Shown here: one piece after another, positions 17,584 to 26,055 of the stretch | How positions within the stretch are numbered: the first letter of the stretch is position 1 | Layout: each line of letters opens with the position of its first letter | From: CAZJLP01 sp964546955 | GTDB lineage: Bacteria > Verrucomicrobiota > Verrucomicrobiia > Opitutales > Opitutaceae | Length of the DNA: 64,000 nucleotides | NCBI GenBank assembly: GCA_964546955.1 | Contig: CAZJLP010000021.1 | Location: forward strand, 15,401-79,400 | Direction: 5' to 3' | Program-made: the position numbers and the translations under genes | Notes under the pieces: generated by a model | The model's input: only the letters and a program-made list of their open reading frames with translations | Told to the model about the DNA's origin: nothing | Databases searched by the model: none

Positions 17584-19910
17584 ACCGAACGCTCGACGAT
17601 GCCTGGGAGTTTGGCGGCGGTCTCGCCGGTCTGGCTCCGACGACCGCCTGGATGGTCCTAATCGGTCTGGGGACGTTGTGCCTCGTGTATTCGTGGTGGG
17701 CCTACCGTCGTGCGGAGCGCGCGGTCGCCGGGCTCAAGCGCGCGATTCTGGTCGGTCTGCGGTTCGCATTTTTCGGAACCTTGCTCGTGTGCCTGGCAAA
17801 CCCGTCGCGGATCGAGCGAGTCACGGTCGAGCCTCCTTCCCCTGCTCCTCCTGATGCGCGGCGGCTCGCCGTGGTCGTCGACCGCTCGGACAGCATGACG
17901 CGCGCGGACAACCGGGGGCGCACCCGGCTCGACGACGCCCTCGCGGGATGGCGGCGGCTCGTTCCGGCCGCGCAGACTGCTTACGCTCAGTTCGACCATT
18001 TTAGCGTGGCGGCGGATCTTAGGCCGGCGAAATCGTTGGAGGATGCCGCCGCGCGCAAGGAAGCGACGGGGGAAACGCGCCTTTTCCAATCCGTGAGCAG
18101 CCTGCTCGAGCGGCCTCCGGGATCGCGTCCGCATGGGGTTGTGGTGCTGACCGACGGAGTCGACACCACCTTCGAGCAAGACGGGAAGTTGCGGGATGCG
18201 GCGCTGGCGGCCGGGGTCCCCCTCTTTTTCGTCGCGGGATCCAATCGGAGCGACCGCCCCGAGCCGTTCTTCCGGATTCGCGAATGGCGGGCACCGACCT
18301 CCGTCGCTCACCACAGCGATTTCACGATCGAAGCGACAGTCGAATCGTTCTCGCGCGAGGACCGCACGGTGCCGCTTTCGCTGTGGCAGGGAGACAAACG
18401 CGTCGGCTTTGGAAACGTGGCGCTAAACACGGGACCTAATCTGGTTCCCGTAACATACAAGATTTCCGCCGGAGAGCCGGGAGTGCTGGACTTCGTGTTG
18501 CGACTCGGCCCGGATGCCACATCGCCCATCGCGGCCCAATCGGCCACGCGCGTCCTGGGCGACAAGAAAGTCAAACTACTGTTTTATCAAGGCGCCTTGG
18601 ACTGGGGCTTCAGGTACTTCATCGATGCGCTGCGGACTGACACCAACTTTGAGTTCACCACCGTGCTTAACCCGGCGGTGGGCTTGACGATGACCCGATC
18701 CTCCAAGGATGCCCCGATGAAGGTCGGAGACTTGCCGTCCGATCCGGCAGCTCTCGCGGACTACGATTGCGTCGTGCTGGCACACCTTTATCCGCGACAA
18801 CTGAACCTTTCGCAGCAGAAAGCATTGGTCGAATTCGCACGGCGCGGAGGCAGCGTCCTATTCGTCAGCCCCGATGCGGAAGCGCTTCCGCAATTTCGGA
18901 GCAGCCAGCTCGCGGACCTCCTGCCCGTGGTTTTCGCCGCGGAGGCGATGTCCCAACCGATCCCTGGTCAAACTGCGCGACGCGAACGCCCCCTGCCACA
19001 ACTGGGTCGCAAAAATCAGTTCGACGGCACGGAAACACGACGCGAAGCGGTGAAACTTACATCGCTCGAACTGACCTCCGCCGGGCAGGCATCTCCGATC
19101 TTCGCATTGGCCGGGGGCGCGGAAACGGCGCGGCTCGTGCCGCACTTCCTCGAATACACCAAGGTTTCGGCCGCAAAACCGGGCGCCGAGGTGCTCGCGG
19201 TGCATCCCTCGGATACCGACCCTTCTGGCAACCCGCGCGTTCTCCTGGCCACACAGCCGTTTGGCAGCGGACAGACCGCGCTCCTGGCCACGGACGGGCT
19301 CTGGCGTTGGAAACTGGCCGAGAAGTCGACTGCACGCACGGTCGAGACCTTTTGGCAGCAACTCCTGCTTGCGGTCGGCAAAGCAACCCCCATTGACAAG
19401 CAGGTGACCTTTACGAACGCGCCGAGCCGTGTGCTTGTCGGGGAACGTGTCACCGTGCTCCTCGCCGCCGAGCAGATGCCTACACTCACGGTCCGCACGG
19501 GAAGCGCCGCAGCCGAGAAGCTTGTGGTCACCGCTTCGACTCAACCGAACGCGCAATGGCAAGCGACGTGGAAGCCAGAGATAGCCGGCCCTTGGGAGCT
19601 GACCGCCTCCCTCCCGCAAAGCCTGCCCACCCGCATCTTCCCGACTGTCGTGGCCGAAGCAAAAGGCGAATTGGCCGGCACACCGACCGCGATTGAGCCC
19701 CTCCGCGCACTCGCTTCCGCCACAGGCGGAGCGCTCCTGTCACGCGATCCACCGGCAGTCTGGCGGCCTGCGAAACAGACGATTGAAAGAGGCCAGCCCT
19801 ACGTGAGCGAGCGCCGCCAACTTCGCTGGAACGAGTGGTGGGTGCTCGCCTTCGCGCTCGGCGCCTTCGCCACCGAGCTCATCCTGCGGCGCACCTGGCG
19901 GCTCGTGTAG
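17580..19910 (+). CDS. membrane VWA protein with amidotransferase-like domain
   Basis: 776 residues. Two N-terminal helices (about 22-40 and 55-75) are followed by a VWA domain with a complete MIDAS start, DRSDS, in LAVVVDRSDSMT (about 95-105), and GVVVLTDGVDTT later. Next come a beta-sandwich region and an amidotransferase-like fold (VKLLFYQGALDWGFRY, LADYDCVVLAHLYP, LVEFARRGGSVLFVSPDAE), then beta domains and a last helix near WWVLAFALGAFATELIL. The start overlaps the previous stop (ATGA). It closes the operon. The repeated pattern of VWA plus amidotransferase-like modules matches DUF4159, itself of that fold. Confidence 0.85.
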   Translation: MNRTLDDAWEFGGGLAGLAPTTAWMVLIGLGTLCLVYSWWAYRRAERAVAGLKRAILVGLRFAFFGTLLVCLANPSRIERVTVEPPSPAPPDARRLAVVVDRSDSMTRADNRGRTRLDDALAGWRRLVPAAQTAYAQFDHFSVAADLRPAKSLEDAAARKEATGETRLFQSVSSLLERPPGSRPHGVVVLTDGVDTTFEQDGKLRDAALAAGVPLFFVAGSNRSDRPEPFFRIREWRAPTSVAHHSDFTIEATVESFSREDRTVPLSLWQGDKRVGFGNVALNTGPNLVPVTYKISAGEPGVLDFVLRLGPDATSPIAAQSATRVLGDKKVKLLFYQGALDWGFRYFIDALRTDTNFEFTTVLNPAVGLTMTRSSKDAPMKVGDLPSDPAALADYDCVVLAHLYPRQLNLSQQKALVEFARRGGSVLFVSPDAEALPQFRSSQLADLLPVVFAAEAMSQPIPGQTARRERPLPQLGRKNQFDGTETRREAVKLTSLELTSAGQASPIFALAGGAETARLVPHFLEYTKVSAAKPGAEVLAVHPSDTDPSGNPRVLLATQPFGSGQTALLATDGLWRWKLAEKSTARTVETFWQQLLLAVGKATPIDKQVTFTNAPSRVLVGERVTVLLAAEQMPTLTVRTGSAAAEKLVVTASTQPNAQWQATWKPEIAGPWELTASLPQSLPTRIFPTVVAEAKGELAGTPTAIEPLRALASATGGALLSRDPPAVWRPAKQTIERGQPYVSERRQLRWNEWWVLAFALGAFATELILRRTWRLV

Positions 19911-20254
19911 GACAGTTTCGATGTGTCTCGCGAAGGCTGCGAAGGTGAAACATCACAGGCGCGGATCCCTCGGCGTCTTTCTTTTTCCTCTTTCTTTCAG
20001 AGGATCGAAAGGTAAGGCGAGGAGTCCCGACTCGCCGCGTGTGCGGAAATGTAGCCCGCAAACGTCTGCGCAACACTGGAAGGCATCAAAACGCATGTTC
20101 TTACGCGGCGCCTTTGGACGGCGAGTCGAGGACGCCTCGCCCTGCCTTGCGAGCCGTTTTCCACAGGCTCGTTTAGAGGAAGATCGAGGCAGGCAGGGCG
20201 CGTTATCTCTAATGCGCCATCGGCGGACAGCGTTGCCTGCCGTGAAACGAGCGC
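19911..20254. other. 344 bp intergenic region holding a mobile-like element
   Basis: The region lies between two convergent genes and has no supportable coding sequence. Its main content is the inverted-repeat element at 20016-20141. A short further dyad (CTCGTTTAGAGGAAG and neighbours) continues toward the phosphatase gene. Confidence 0.45.
20016..20141 (+). mobile_element. MITE-like element with ~22 bp terminal inverted repeats
   Basis: The left end (20016-20037, GGCGAGGAGTCCCGACTCGCC) is a near reverse complement of the right end (20119-20141, ending GAGGACGCCTCGCC). The interior includes CATGTTCTTACGCGGCG. The same ~100 bases occur in reverse orientation at 33724-33824, about three-quarters identical by eye with a few indels. 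No coding capacity is seen. The structure suggests a non-autonomous element or a REP-type unit moved by a transposase elsewhere in the genome. Confidence 0.65.
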
Positions 20255-22258
20255 TCAGCGCGGACGGACCAGCAGCAGCGTACGGTCATCCGTGCGTAGG
20301 CCGAGCGGGTCGAAGTTGCGAACGTAGCGGTCTACCGTGCGGGCGACTTCGGGAAGCGGCCGGTCTTCGTGGCGCTGGAGCGCCGCGATCAGGCGCTCGC
20401 GACCGAATTCCTCGCCAGCCGGCGTGCACGCTTCAGTGATGCCGTCGGTATAGAGCGCCAGCATATCTCCGGGCGCCAGGCGCACTTCTCCTTCCTCCAG
20501 CATCGAATCAAAAATGGAGCCTTCATCCAAGCCGAGCGCCAACCCTCCCGCGCTGAGCAGCTCAGGGCGCGAAGCTCCTCGCCGGAGCAGCAGGGCGGGC
20601 TCGTGCCCGGCCCGGCAATACCGAAGCACGTCCGTATCTAGATCTAGAATACCGTAAAAAAGAGTGATGTACATGCCGGGACGCAGATCCGGCTGCAGCG
20701 CGCGGTTCACACGTCGAAGCACATTGGCAGGGCTGATCGCGCCAGCCGCGCAGAGACGAAGGGTCGCGCGGCAGGCCGCCATCATCAACGCGGCGCCGGC
20801 CCCTTTGCCGGAAACGTCAGCCACGACAAAACCCCATTTGCGGGCGTCCACCGGCACGACGTCGTAGTAGTCGCCGCCGATGAGCATGGAAGAGGCCGCC
20901 AAAGCCTCGATCTCCACCTCGGTGATATCGGGGAATACGCGCGGCCTGAGATGCTGCTGGATCTCGCCAGCCAGAAGCAGGTCGCGCTCCCGGACAGCGC
21001 GCGTGCGCTCCTCTGCCTCGCGCCGGGCCGTGACATCTGTCAAAAGCCCTTCGTGGTGGGTCACGTTGCCCTCGTGGTTGCGGCGCACCACCGTGTGATC
21101 GTCGACCCAGCGCACAGAACCATCGGCGCAGACCACGCGGTATTCTTGATTGTATTCGCTGTGCTTGGCGGACGCGTGGGCCGCGACTTCGGCGAGCACG
21201 CGCTCGCGGTCGTCCGGATGGGTGATTCCGACAAAGTTGCGCTTTCGGGCCAAAAACTCCTCAGGGTTGTAGCCGAACTGCGAGATGCTTTGGGAAACAA
21301 ACTCGACCGGCCAGCCCTCCTCGGCGCGCCAAAGCACCACCACAGAGGGAGAACGATTGATGATTTTCTCCAACTCCTCCCGGCGCGCGAGGGCGGCTCG
21401 CAAGTCCGCCTCGGCCGCGTGGCGGGCCGTGATATCCTGCAGCATCGCGAAGTGGTGGGTCGCGCGCCCGCTGGGATCCCGGAGGACCACCACGGTCAAA
21501 TGCCCCCAGATCACGCGGCCATCGCGATGGAGATAACGCTTCTCCAGCGAGAAATTGTCCCGCTGCCCGGCGTACGCCTCGGCCGTGAGCTTTTCCTGCA
21601 CGGCCCAATCCTCCGGATGCGTCGCACGGCGGACGTTGTCGATGTCGCGCGACTCCTCGCGCGTCAGGCCCATCAATTCGCAGAAGCGGTCGTTGACATG
21701 GTTGACGCCCGGTTTCCCGTCCGGACCGATCTCCCGCCAGCTTACCCCGACCGTTGCGTGGTCAAAAAACGCCTGAAGCTGGCCCTGGGCCTGCCTCAGT
21801 TCGGCGGCCTGCGCCGCCAAATCGCGGGCGAGCTGTTCGGAACTTTCCTCCGCCCGCTTGAGGCGCGTCACGTCCGTTCGTAACGCCATGTAGGCGCGTG
21901 GCTTGCCGTCTGCCCCCAGCAATGGCACGATCGTGCTTTCCACCCAATAAAGGTCCCCCGATTTGGCGCGATTGCAGATCGTTCCCTTCCAAACCTGGCC
22001 GCGGCCTATGGTACGCCACATCTCGGCGAAAAACCCCGGGGGATGCACCTCGGACTTGATCAATCGGTGGGTCTGCCCGACTAGTTCGTCGCGGCTGTAG
22101 CCCGAAATTCGGCAGAATAAGTCGTTCGCAAACACGATGACTCCCTGCGCATCTGTGACAGCCAAAATCGCATGCTCGTCCGCTCCGCGGCGGATCCATT
22201 GATGGAGCTCGCGGTCATCGAGAGAGAAATGGGCGGAGAGGCTGGCGTCTGCGGCCAT
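20255..22258 (-). CDS. PAS-PAS-PAS-SpoIIE serine phosphatase (RsbU-like)
   Basis: 667 residues, no membrane helices. Three PAS domains: about 25-135 (GVIVFANDLFCRISGYSRDEL), 165-280 (with PAC-type IWGHLTVVVLRD) and 300-415 (YRVVCADGSVRWVDDH). A coiled-coil linker leads to a PP2C/SpoIIE domain (about 430-665) with GGDYYDV, VADVSGKGAGAAL, LYTDGITEA and TDDRTLLLV, which hold the metal-binding aspartates. Such proteins dephosphorylate anti-anti-sigma factors in partner-switching pathways. No anti-sigma or STAS gene is adjacent, so the target is elsewhere. It sits back to back with a PAS histidine kinase, with one small gene between. Confidence 0.93.
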   Translation of the reverse strand: MAADASLSAHFSLDDRELHQWIRRGADEHAILAVTDAQGVIVFANDLFCRISGYSRDELVGQTHRLIKSEVHPPGFFAEMWRTIGRGQVWKGTICNRAKSGDLYWVESTIVPLLGADGKPRAYMALRTDVTRLKRAEESSEQLARDLAAQAAELRQAQGQLQAFFDHATVGVSWREIGPDGKPGVNHVNDRFCELMGLTREESRDIDNVRRATHPEDWAVQEKLTAEAYAGQRDNFSLEKRYLHRDGRVIWGHLTVVVLRDPSGRATHHFAMLQDITARHAAEADLRAALARREELEKIINRSPSVVVLWRAEEGWPVEFVSQSISQFGYNPEEFLARKRNFVGITHPDDRERVLAEVAAHASAKHSEYNQEYRVVCADGSVRWVDDHTVVRRNHEGNVTHHEGLLTDVTARREAEERTRAVRERDLLLAGEIQQHLRPRVFPDITEVEIEALAASSMLIGGDYYDVVPVDARKWGFVVADVSGKGAGAALMMAACRATLRLCAAGAISPANVLRRVNRALQPDLRPGMYITLFYGILDLDTDVLRYCRAGHEPALLLRRGASRPELLSAGGLALGLDEGSIFDSMLEEGEVRLAPGDMLALYTDGITEACTPAGEEFGRERLIAALQRHEDRPLPEVARTVDRYVRNFDPLGLRTDDRTLLLVRPR

Positions 22259-22390
22259 GGGACTGATCCGTTAAGCTAGGTTATCGCGCCTCAAGCCTCC
22301 AGCTTTAAGCGCAAATCCCTCCATATCCGTTTCTGCCGGTCGTGGAGGGGCTAAGGGCCCCGTGGTTCCCCGCGTAGGTTCGGGCAGTAG

Positions 22391-22747
22391 CTATTCGTCA
22401 CTCCGCCGTCCGCTCTCCACGCTTTCGCCTTCCTGCGTGTCGGTGAATACCGGGTGGGGCCCCTGTCCCCTCGGCCAGTCGATAAAATAAGAAAAGCCCG
22501 AATCCTCCGCCTCGCTGAGCAGGCGGGTCATGAGTTCGTTGCCTCGGAAACGCTCTTCTCGACCGAGCTGGCAGGCGCGCTGCACGGAAGCCACCCTCCA
22601 GCGCTCCGTGTAGAGCTTCTTCACCACCCGCGCCGCAGCAGTCTCGATATCGAGATCGTCGACCATCACGTGAGCGACGGCCTGCGTGATCGGGGTGGAT
22701 TCTCCCATGAAGGTGACTGGTGAAACAGTGATTCTGAAATAAAGCAT
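22391..22747 (-). CDS. small conserved-looking hypothetical protein
   Basis: 118 residues from ATG 22747; ATG 22708 (MGESTPITQAVAHVMVDD) may be the true start, giving 105. It is a small, soluble, mostly helical protein (DIETAAARVVKKLYTERWRVASVQRACQLG) with a polar tail. I recognise no family. The composition matches its neighbours and the frame is clean. It is upstream of the SpoIIE phosphatase on the same strand with 132 bases between, so co-transcription is possible. Confidence 0.6.
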   Translation of the reverse strand: MLYFRITVSPVTFMGESTPITQAVAHVMVDDLDIETAAARVVKKLYTERWRVASVQRACQLGREERFRGNELMTRLLSEAEDSGFSYFIDWPRGQGPHPVFTDTQEGESVESGRRSDE

Positions 22748-22998
22748 AGCATGTGCGAGGGTTAGTTTCCCGAATCTGCTCGCGACAAGTTTTTATAGGA
22801 TTCGGGTGTGCGGTGATATGGGGCGATGCCCCGAATCCTCCTAGGTCATTTTCCTCGGGGAGGACGTTTTGCAGGCAAATCTTCACCGAGCGCGACGGCT
22901 TTTGCTGAGGTTGCGTTCGGTCACGAAACCGCAGCGCCTGCGCTAGGTCCAATCGAGCGCTCTCCCTGCAGTGACGCGAACTGCAACACCCTTCTCCA

Positions 22999-25287
22999 AT
23001 GACTTTCGAGCCCGAAAGCCTCGACCAGCAGCAGCGATTGCGACTCTTCGCCGAAGCCGATATGGACTTCGGTCTGTTCTTTATGGATGTCGATGGAATC
23101 GTGACGGAATGGGGCGGGGGTGCGGAAAAAGTCACGGGATTCTCCGCCTCCGACATGCTCGACCGCCCGGGAGAGGCTATTTTTGTGCCGGAAGATCTCG
23201 CGGCGGGGGTGCCGGAACGGGAACGCGCCACAGCCAGGCGCGACGGACAAGCCGTCGATGAGCGATGGCACCAGAAAAAGGATGGGGCGCGGTTCTTCGC
23301 GGTCGGCCGTCTCGTCGCCTTGCGAGACAGGTCCGGCGACCTTCACGGCTATGCCAAAATCCTCCGCGATGCCACCTTGACCAAACGCGCCGAACTCGCG
23401 CTCCAAGACGCTCTGCTCAGCTTTCGTGGTCTCGCGGACAACATGTCGCAGTTTGCGTGGATGGCCGATCCCGCGGGAAATATTTTTTGGTACAACAAGC
23501 GCTGGTTCGCTTACACCGGGACAACCTTGGAAACCATGAAGGGCTGGGGCTGGAAAGCGGTTTATCATCCCGAGCACATCGACCGCGTCGTGAAAAGCTA
23601 CACCCGAGCAATCCGGACGGGATTGCCATGGGAGGATACCTTCCCGCTGCGCCGGGCCGACGGCGTGTATCGCTGGTTCCTGTCTCGCGCGGTGCCGGTG
23701 CGGGACGAGAACGGCGCGATTACCCGGTGGTTCGGCACGAACACCGACATCGACGAATCGATGCGGGCACAGCAGTCGCTCTCCGAAAGCGAAGAGCGCT
23801 TTCGTCTTTTTTTCGAGTCGGCCGCGGCCGGCCACACCATCGTTGATGTGCAGTCGGATCGCTTTGTGCGGACGAATCGGTTGTTTTCACAAATCACCGG
23901 ATATTCACCGGCCGAGTTGTCCAGCCTGTCGCCCTCGGACCTCATTCATCCGGCGGACCGTGAAATCGATCGAGCTCGACTGCAGCGATTGCACGAGGGG
24001 AGTTCGGAAGAAGTGTCGGTCGAGGTGCGATATACGCGCAAGGACAAGCTCGTCGTATGGGTCCATTGCACGTCGACCGTCCGTCGCGGGCCGGACGGGA
24101 AGCCGACGCTCCAGATGAATCTTGTGCGCGATGTCACCGCCCGTAAAATCGCGGAGCGCGAACTCCTCGAAAGTCGGGCCCAATTGCGTTTGACGGTGGA
24201 AGCGGCGGAATTGGGCACTTTTTTTCATGATGGCATCACCGGACAGCATATTTGGAATGCGCGTTTGAAGCAGTTGCTCGGCCTGCCGCTCGATACGCGC
24301 GAATCGGCGGACTTGCTGTTCTCAGCGGTGCATCCGGAGGATCGTGCCGCCGTGGAGCGCACACTTTCGACGATCATGTCGGAGGCAAATCCTGAACGTG
24401 AATTCAAGCTCGATTTCCGCGTGGTCTGGCCAAATGGAACCATCCACCACCTGCTCGCTACCGGCCGCACCGTGTTCGAAACTCTCGTGGATGGCACCCG
24501 CGCCGGACGATTGGTCGGCGCAGTGCGCGACGTGACGAAAACCAAACGCTTCGCCATGGAACTACAGAATCAGGTCGCGGAACGAACGCTCGCACTGCAG
24601 GAAAAGACCGCTCAGCTGGAGGGATTCTGTTACACGGTGGCTCACGACCTCCGTTCCCCTCTGCGCGCGGTAAGCGGTTATGCAGACGCGTTAGAGGAAG
24701 AGTTTGGGCCGTCCCTCGATCCTCTGGCCGTCGAATACCTCAAACGCATCAAGACTGCCGGCATCCGCATGGACGAGTTGATCACCGACCTTCTCGCTTA
24801 TAGCCGCGTCAGCCAGGTGGACCTGGCGCTCGAGGATGTGCCGCTTGAATCTTCGGTGACCCGAGCCATGCAACAGCTGCGGGCCGAAATCCAAGCCAAG
24901 GAAGCTGAGATCGAAGTGGAAAATCCGCTGCCGCTAGTGCGGGCCGAGCGCGCCATTCTCGACCAGGTGATTGTGAACCTGCTCTCCAATGCGCTCAAGT
25001 TTGTCGCCCCCGGCACCCGTCCGAAGATTCGGCTCACCGCGACCGAGAAGTCCGGGCAGGTGCGGTTCTCTATTCAAGACAATGGGATTGGCATCCAGGA
25101 AACTTATCGGGATCGCATCTTCAAGGTCTTTGAACGGCTGAGGGAAGCCCGCGACTACCCCGGAACAGGAGTGGGGCTTGCCATCGTGGCGAAAGCGATC
25201 GAGCGCCTTGGCGGAACGGTTGGGCTGGCTTCAGAACCTGGAAAGGGAAGCACGTTTTATTTCGAACTGCAGAAAGCTCAGGGGTGA
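22999..25287 (+). CDS. PAS-rich sensor histidine kinase
   Basis: 762 residues without clear membrane helices, so probably cytoplasmic. Four PAS/PAC units come first (about 15-130, 140-255, 265-385 and 395-515; for example VDGIVTEWGGGAEKVTGFSASD and WMADPAGNIFWYNKRWFAYTG). A helical linker and the HisKA dimerisation helix follow, with phosphoacceptor His549 in TVAHDLRSPLRAVSGY. The HATPase_c domain shows the N box (IVNLLSNALKF), G1 (DNGIGI) and G2 (GTGVGLAIV). It lacks a receiver domain. The single-domain regulator at 25381-25836, facing it from the other strand, is the nearest partner candidate. The arrangement resembles phytochrome-like and Cph1-type kinases without the GAF/PHY domains. Confidence 0.95.
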   Translation: MTFEPESLDQQQRLRLFAEADMDFGLFFMDVDGIVTEWGGGAEKVTGFSASDMLDRPGEAIFVPEDLAAGVPERERATARRDGQAVDERWHQKKDGARFFAVGRLVALRDRSGDLHGYAKILRDATLTKRAELALQDALLSFRGLADNMSQFAWMADPAGNIFWYNKRWFAYTGTTLETMKGWGWKAVYHPEHIDRVVKSYTRAIRTGLPWEDTFPLRRADGVYRWFLSRAVPVRDENGAITRWFGTNTDIDESMRAQQSLSESEERFRLFFESAAAGHTIVDVQSDRFVRTNRLFSQITGYSPAELSSLSPSDLIHPADREIDRARLQRLHEGSSEEVSVEVRYTRKDKLVVWVHCTSTVRRGPDGKPTLQMNLVRDVTARKIAERELLESRAQLRLTVEAAELGTFFHDGITGQHIWNARLKQLLGLPLDTRESADLLFSAVHPEDRAAVERTLSTIMSEANPEREFKLDFRVVWPNGTIHHLLATGRTVFETLVDGTRAGRLVGAVRDVTKTKRFAMELQNQVAERTLALQEKTAQLEGFCYTVAHDLRSPLRAVSGYADALEEEFGPSLDPLAVEYLKRIKTAGIRMDELITDLLAYSRVSQVDLALEDVPLESSVTRAMQQLRAEIQAKEAEIEVENPLPLVRAERAILDQVIVNLLSNALKFVAPGTRPKIRLTATEKSGQVRFSIQDNGIGIQETYRDRIFKVFERLREARDYPGTGVGLAIVAKAIERLGGTVGLASEPGKGSTFYFELQKAQG

Positions 25288-25380
25288 GCGATCACACGGT
25301 GCGCGAACTCAATTGGGAATCGCGGTGAAGTCGCCATCGGCCGGCTGCCCCATCGTCCCGGCGGCACGAACCGAACAGGA

Positions 25381-25836
25381 TCACACGGCACACGTTCGCC
25401 CGTGGAGTTCGCGCACAACTTCGACCATGCGATCCAAACTCATCGGCTTTGCTATAAATTCGGTGCCGCCGTATTCCTCGGCCTGTTGCCGGTGACCCGG
25501 GTCGGTGGACGAGGAGAGGAGGATTACCGGGATCGTTCGTGTCTCGCGCTGCGTTCGCACCCAACGCAATACGTGGAAGCCCGATTCATCGCCCAGCTGC
25601 AGGTCGAGGACAATGATGTCCGGGTGCGCCCAGGTTGCGTTGTCGGACCCTACGGATGGTTCGCTCAAGGCGTGAATCGCGTCGCGGCGTCCTGTGACCA
25701 CTCTGACCGACCACGGCACTTCCGCACGCGTGACCGCGGCTGAAAACAGCAGGGCTTCGTCCTGCTGATCTTCCACTAATAAAACCCGACAGTTGCGAGA
25801 GGTCATAGTTGAGAATCGAGGGTCCTCCCGTGCCAT
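25381..25836 (-). CDS. single-domain response regulator
   Basis: 151 residues from ATG 25836; ATG 25806 would give 141. Only a receiver domain is present: acidic pair VEDQQDE (about 21-26), phosphoacceptor Asp78 in PDIIVLDLQ, Ser in VILLSSSTD and the conserved Lys in FIAKPMS. There is no output domain. It resembles Rcp1-type regulators, which are commonly paired with PAS or phytochrome kinases. It converges with the histidine kinase (93 bases between stops), so they are not one operon, but functional pairing is plausible. Confidence 0.92.
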   Translation of the reverse strand: MAREDPRFSTMTSRNCRVLLVEDQQDEALLFSAAVTRAEVPWSVRVVTGRRDAIHALSEPSVGSDNATWAHPDIIVLDLQLGDESGFHVLRWVRTQRETRTIPVILLSSSTDPGHRQQAEEYGGTEFIAKPMSLDRMVEVVRELHGRTCAV

Positions 25837-26055
25837 CGATTCGCGCCCTTAGTATGCCAAGCAGGCAATCGGTTCCTCATGCATATAACCGATATTCGAA
25901 CGACGGCGATTGCCTTGCATCGCCCCTTCGCTCGCAGCGACGAACACGTTGCGAGCTAAACCGACCGATCGGCCTCTCGGCGAGTAGTTACCTTTTGTAT
26001 ACCTAGCGTGGAGGCGAACCGCTTTCTGCAAAAGCCATGGGGAAGCGCCGCGCCG

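Noticed and set aside
19921..20439. Rightward 172-codon frame after the VWA operon
   Set aside because: It reads through the mobile-like element and into the 3' end of the phosphatase gene on the other strand; composition is Arg/Ser-rich as expected for noise.
22398..23835. Leftward open frames across the start of the histidine kinase gene
   Set aside because: They overlap the kinase and the small gene at 22391, lack family features and run through coding sequence of the other strand.
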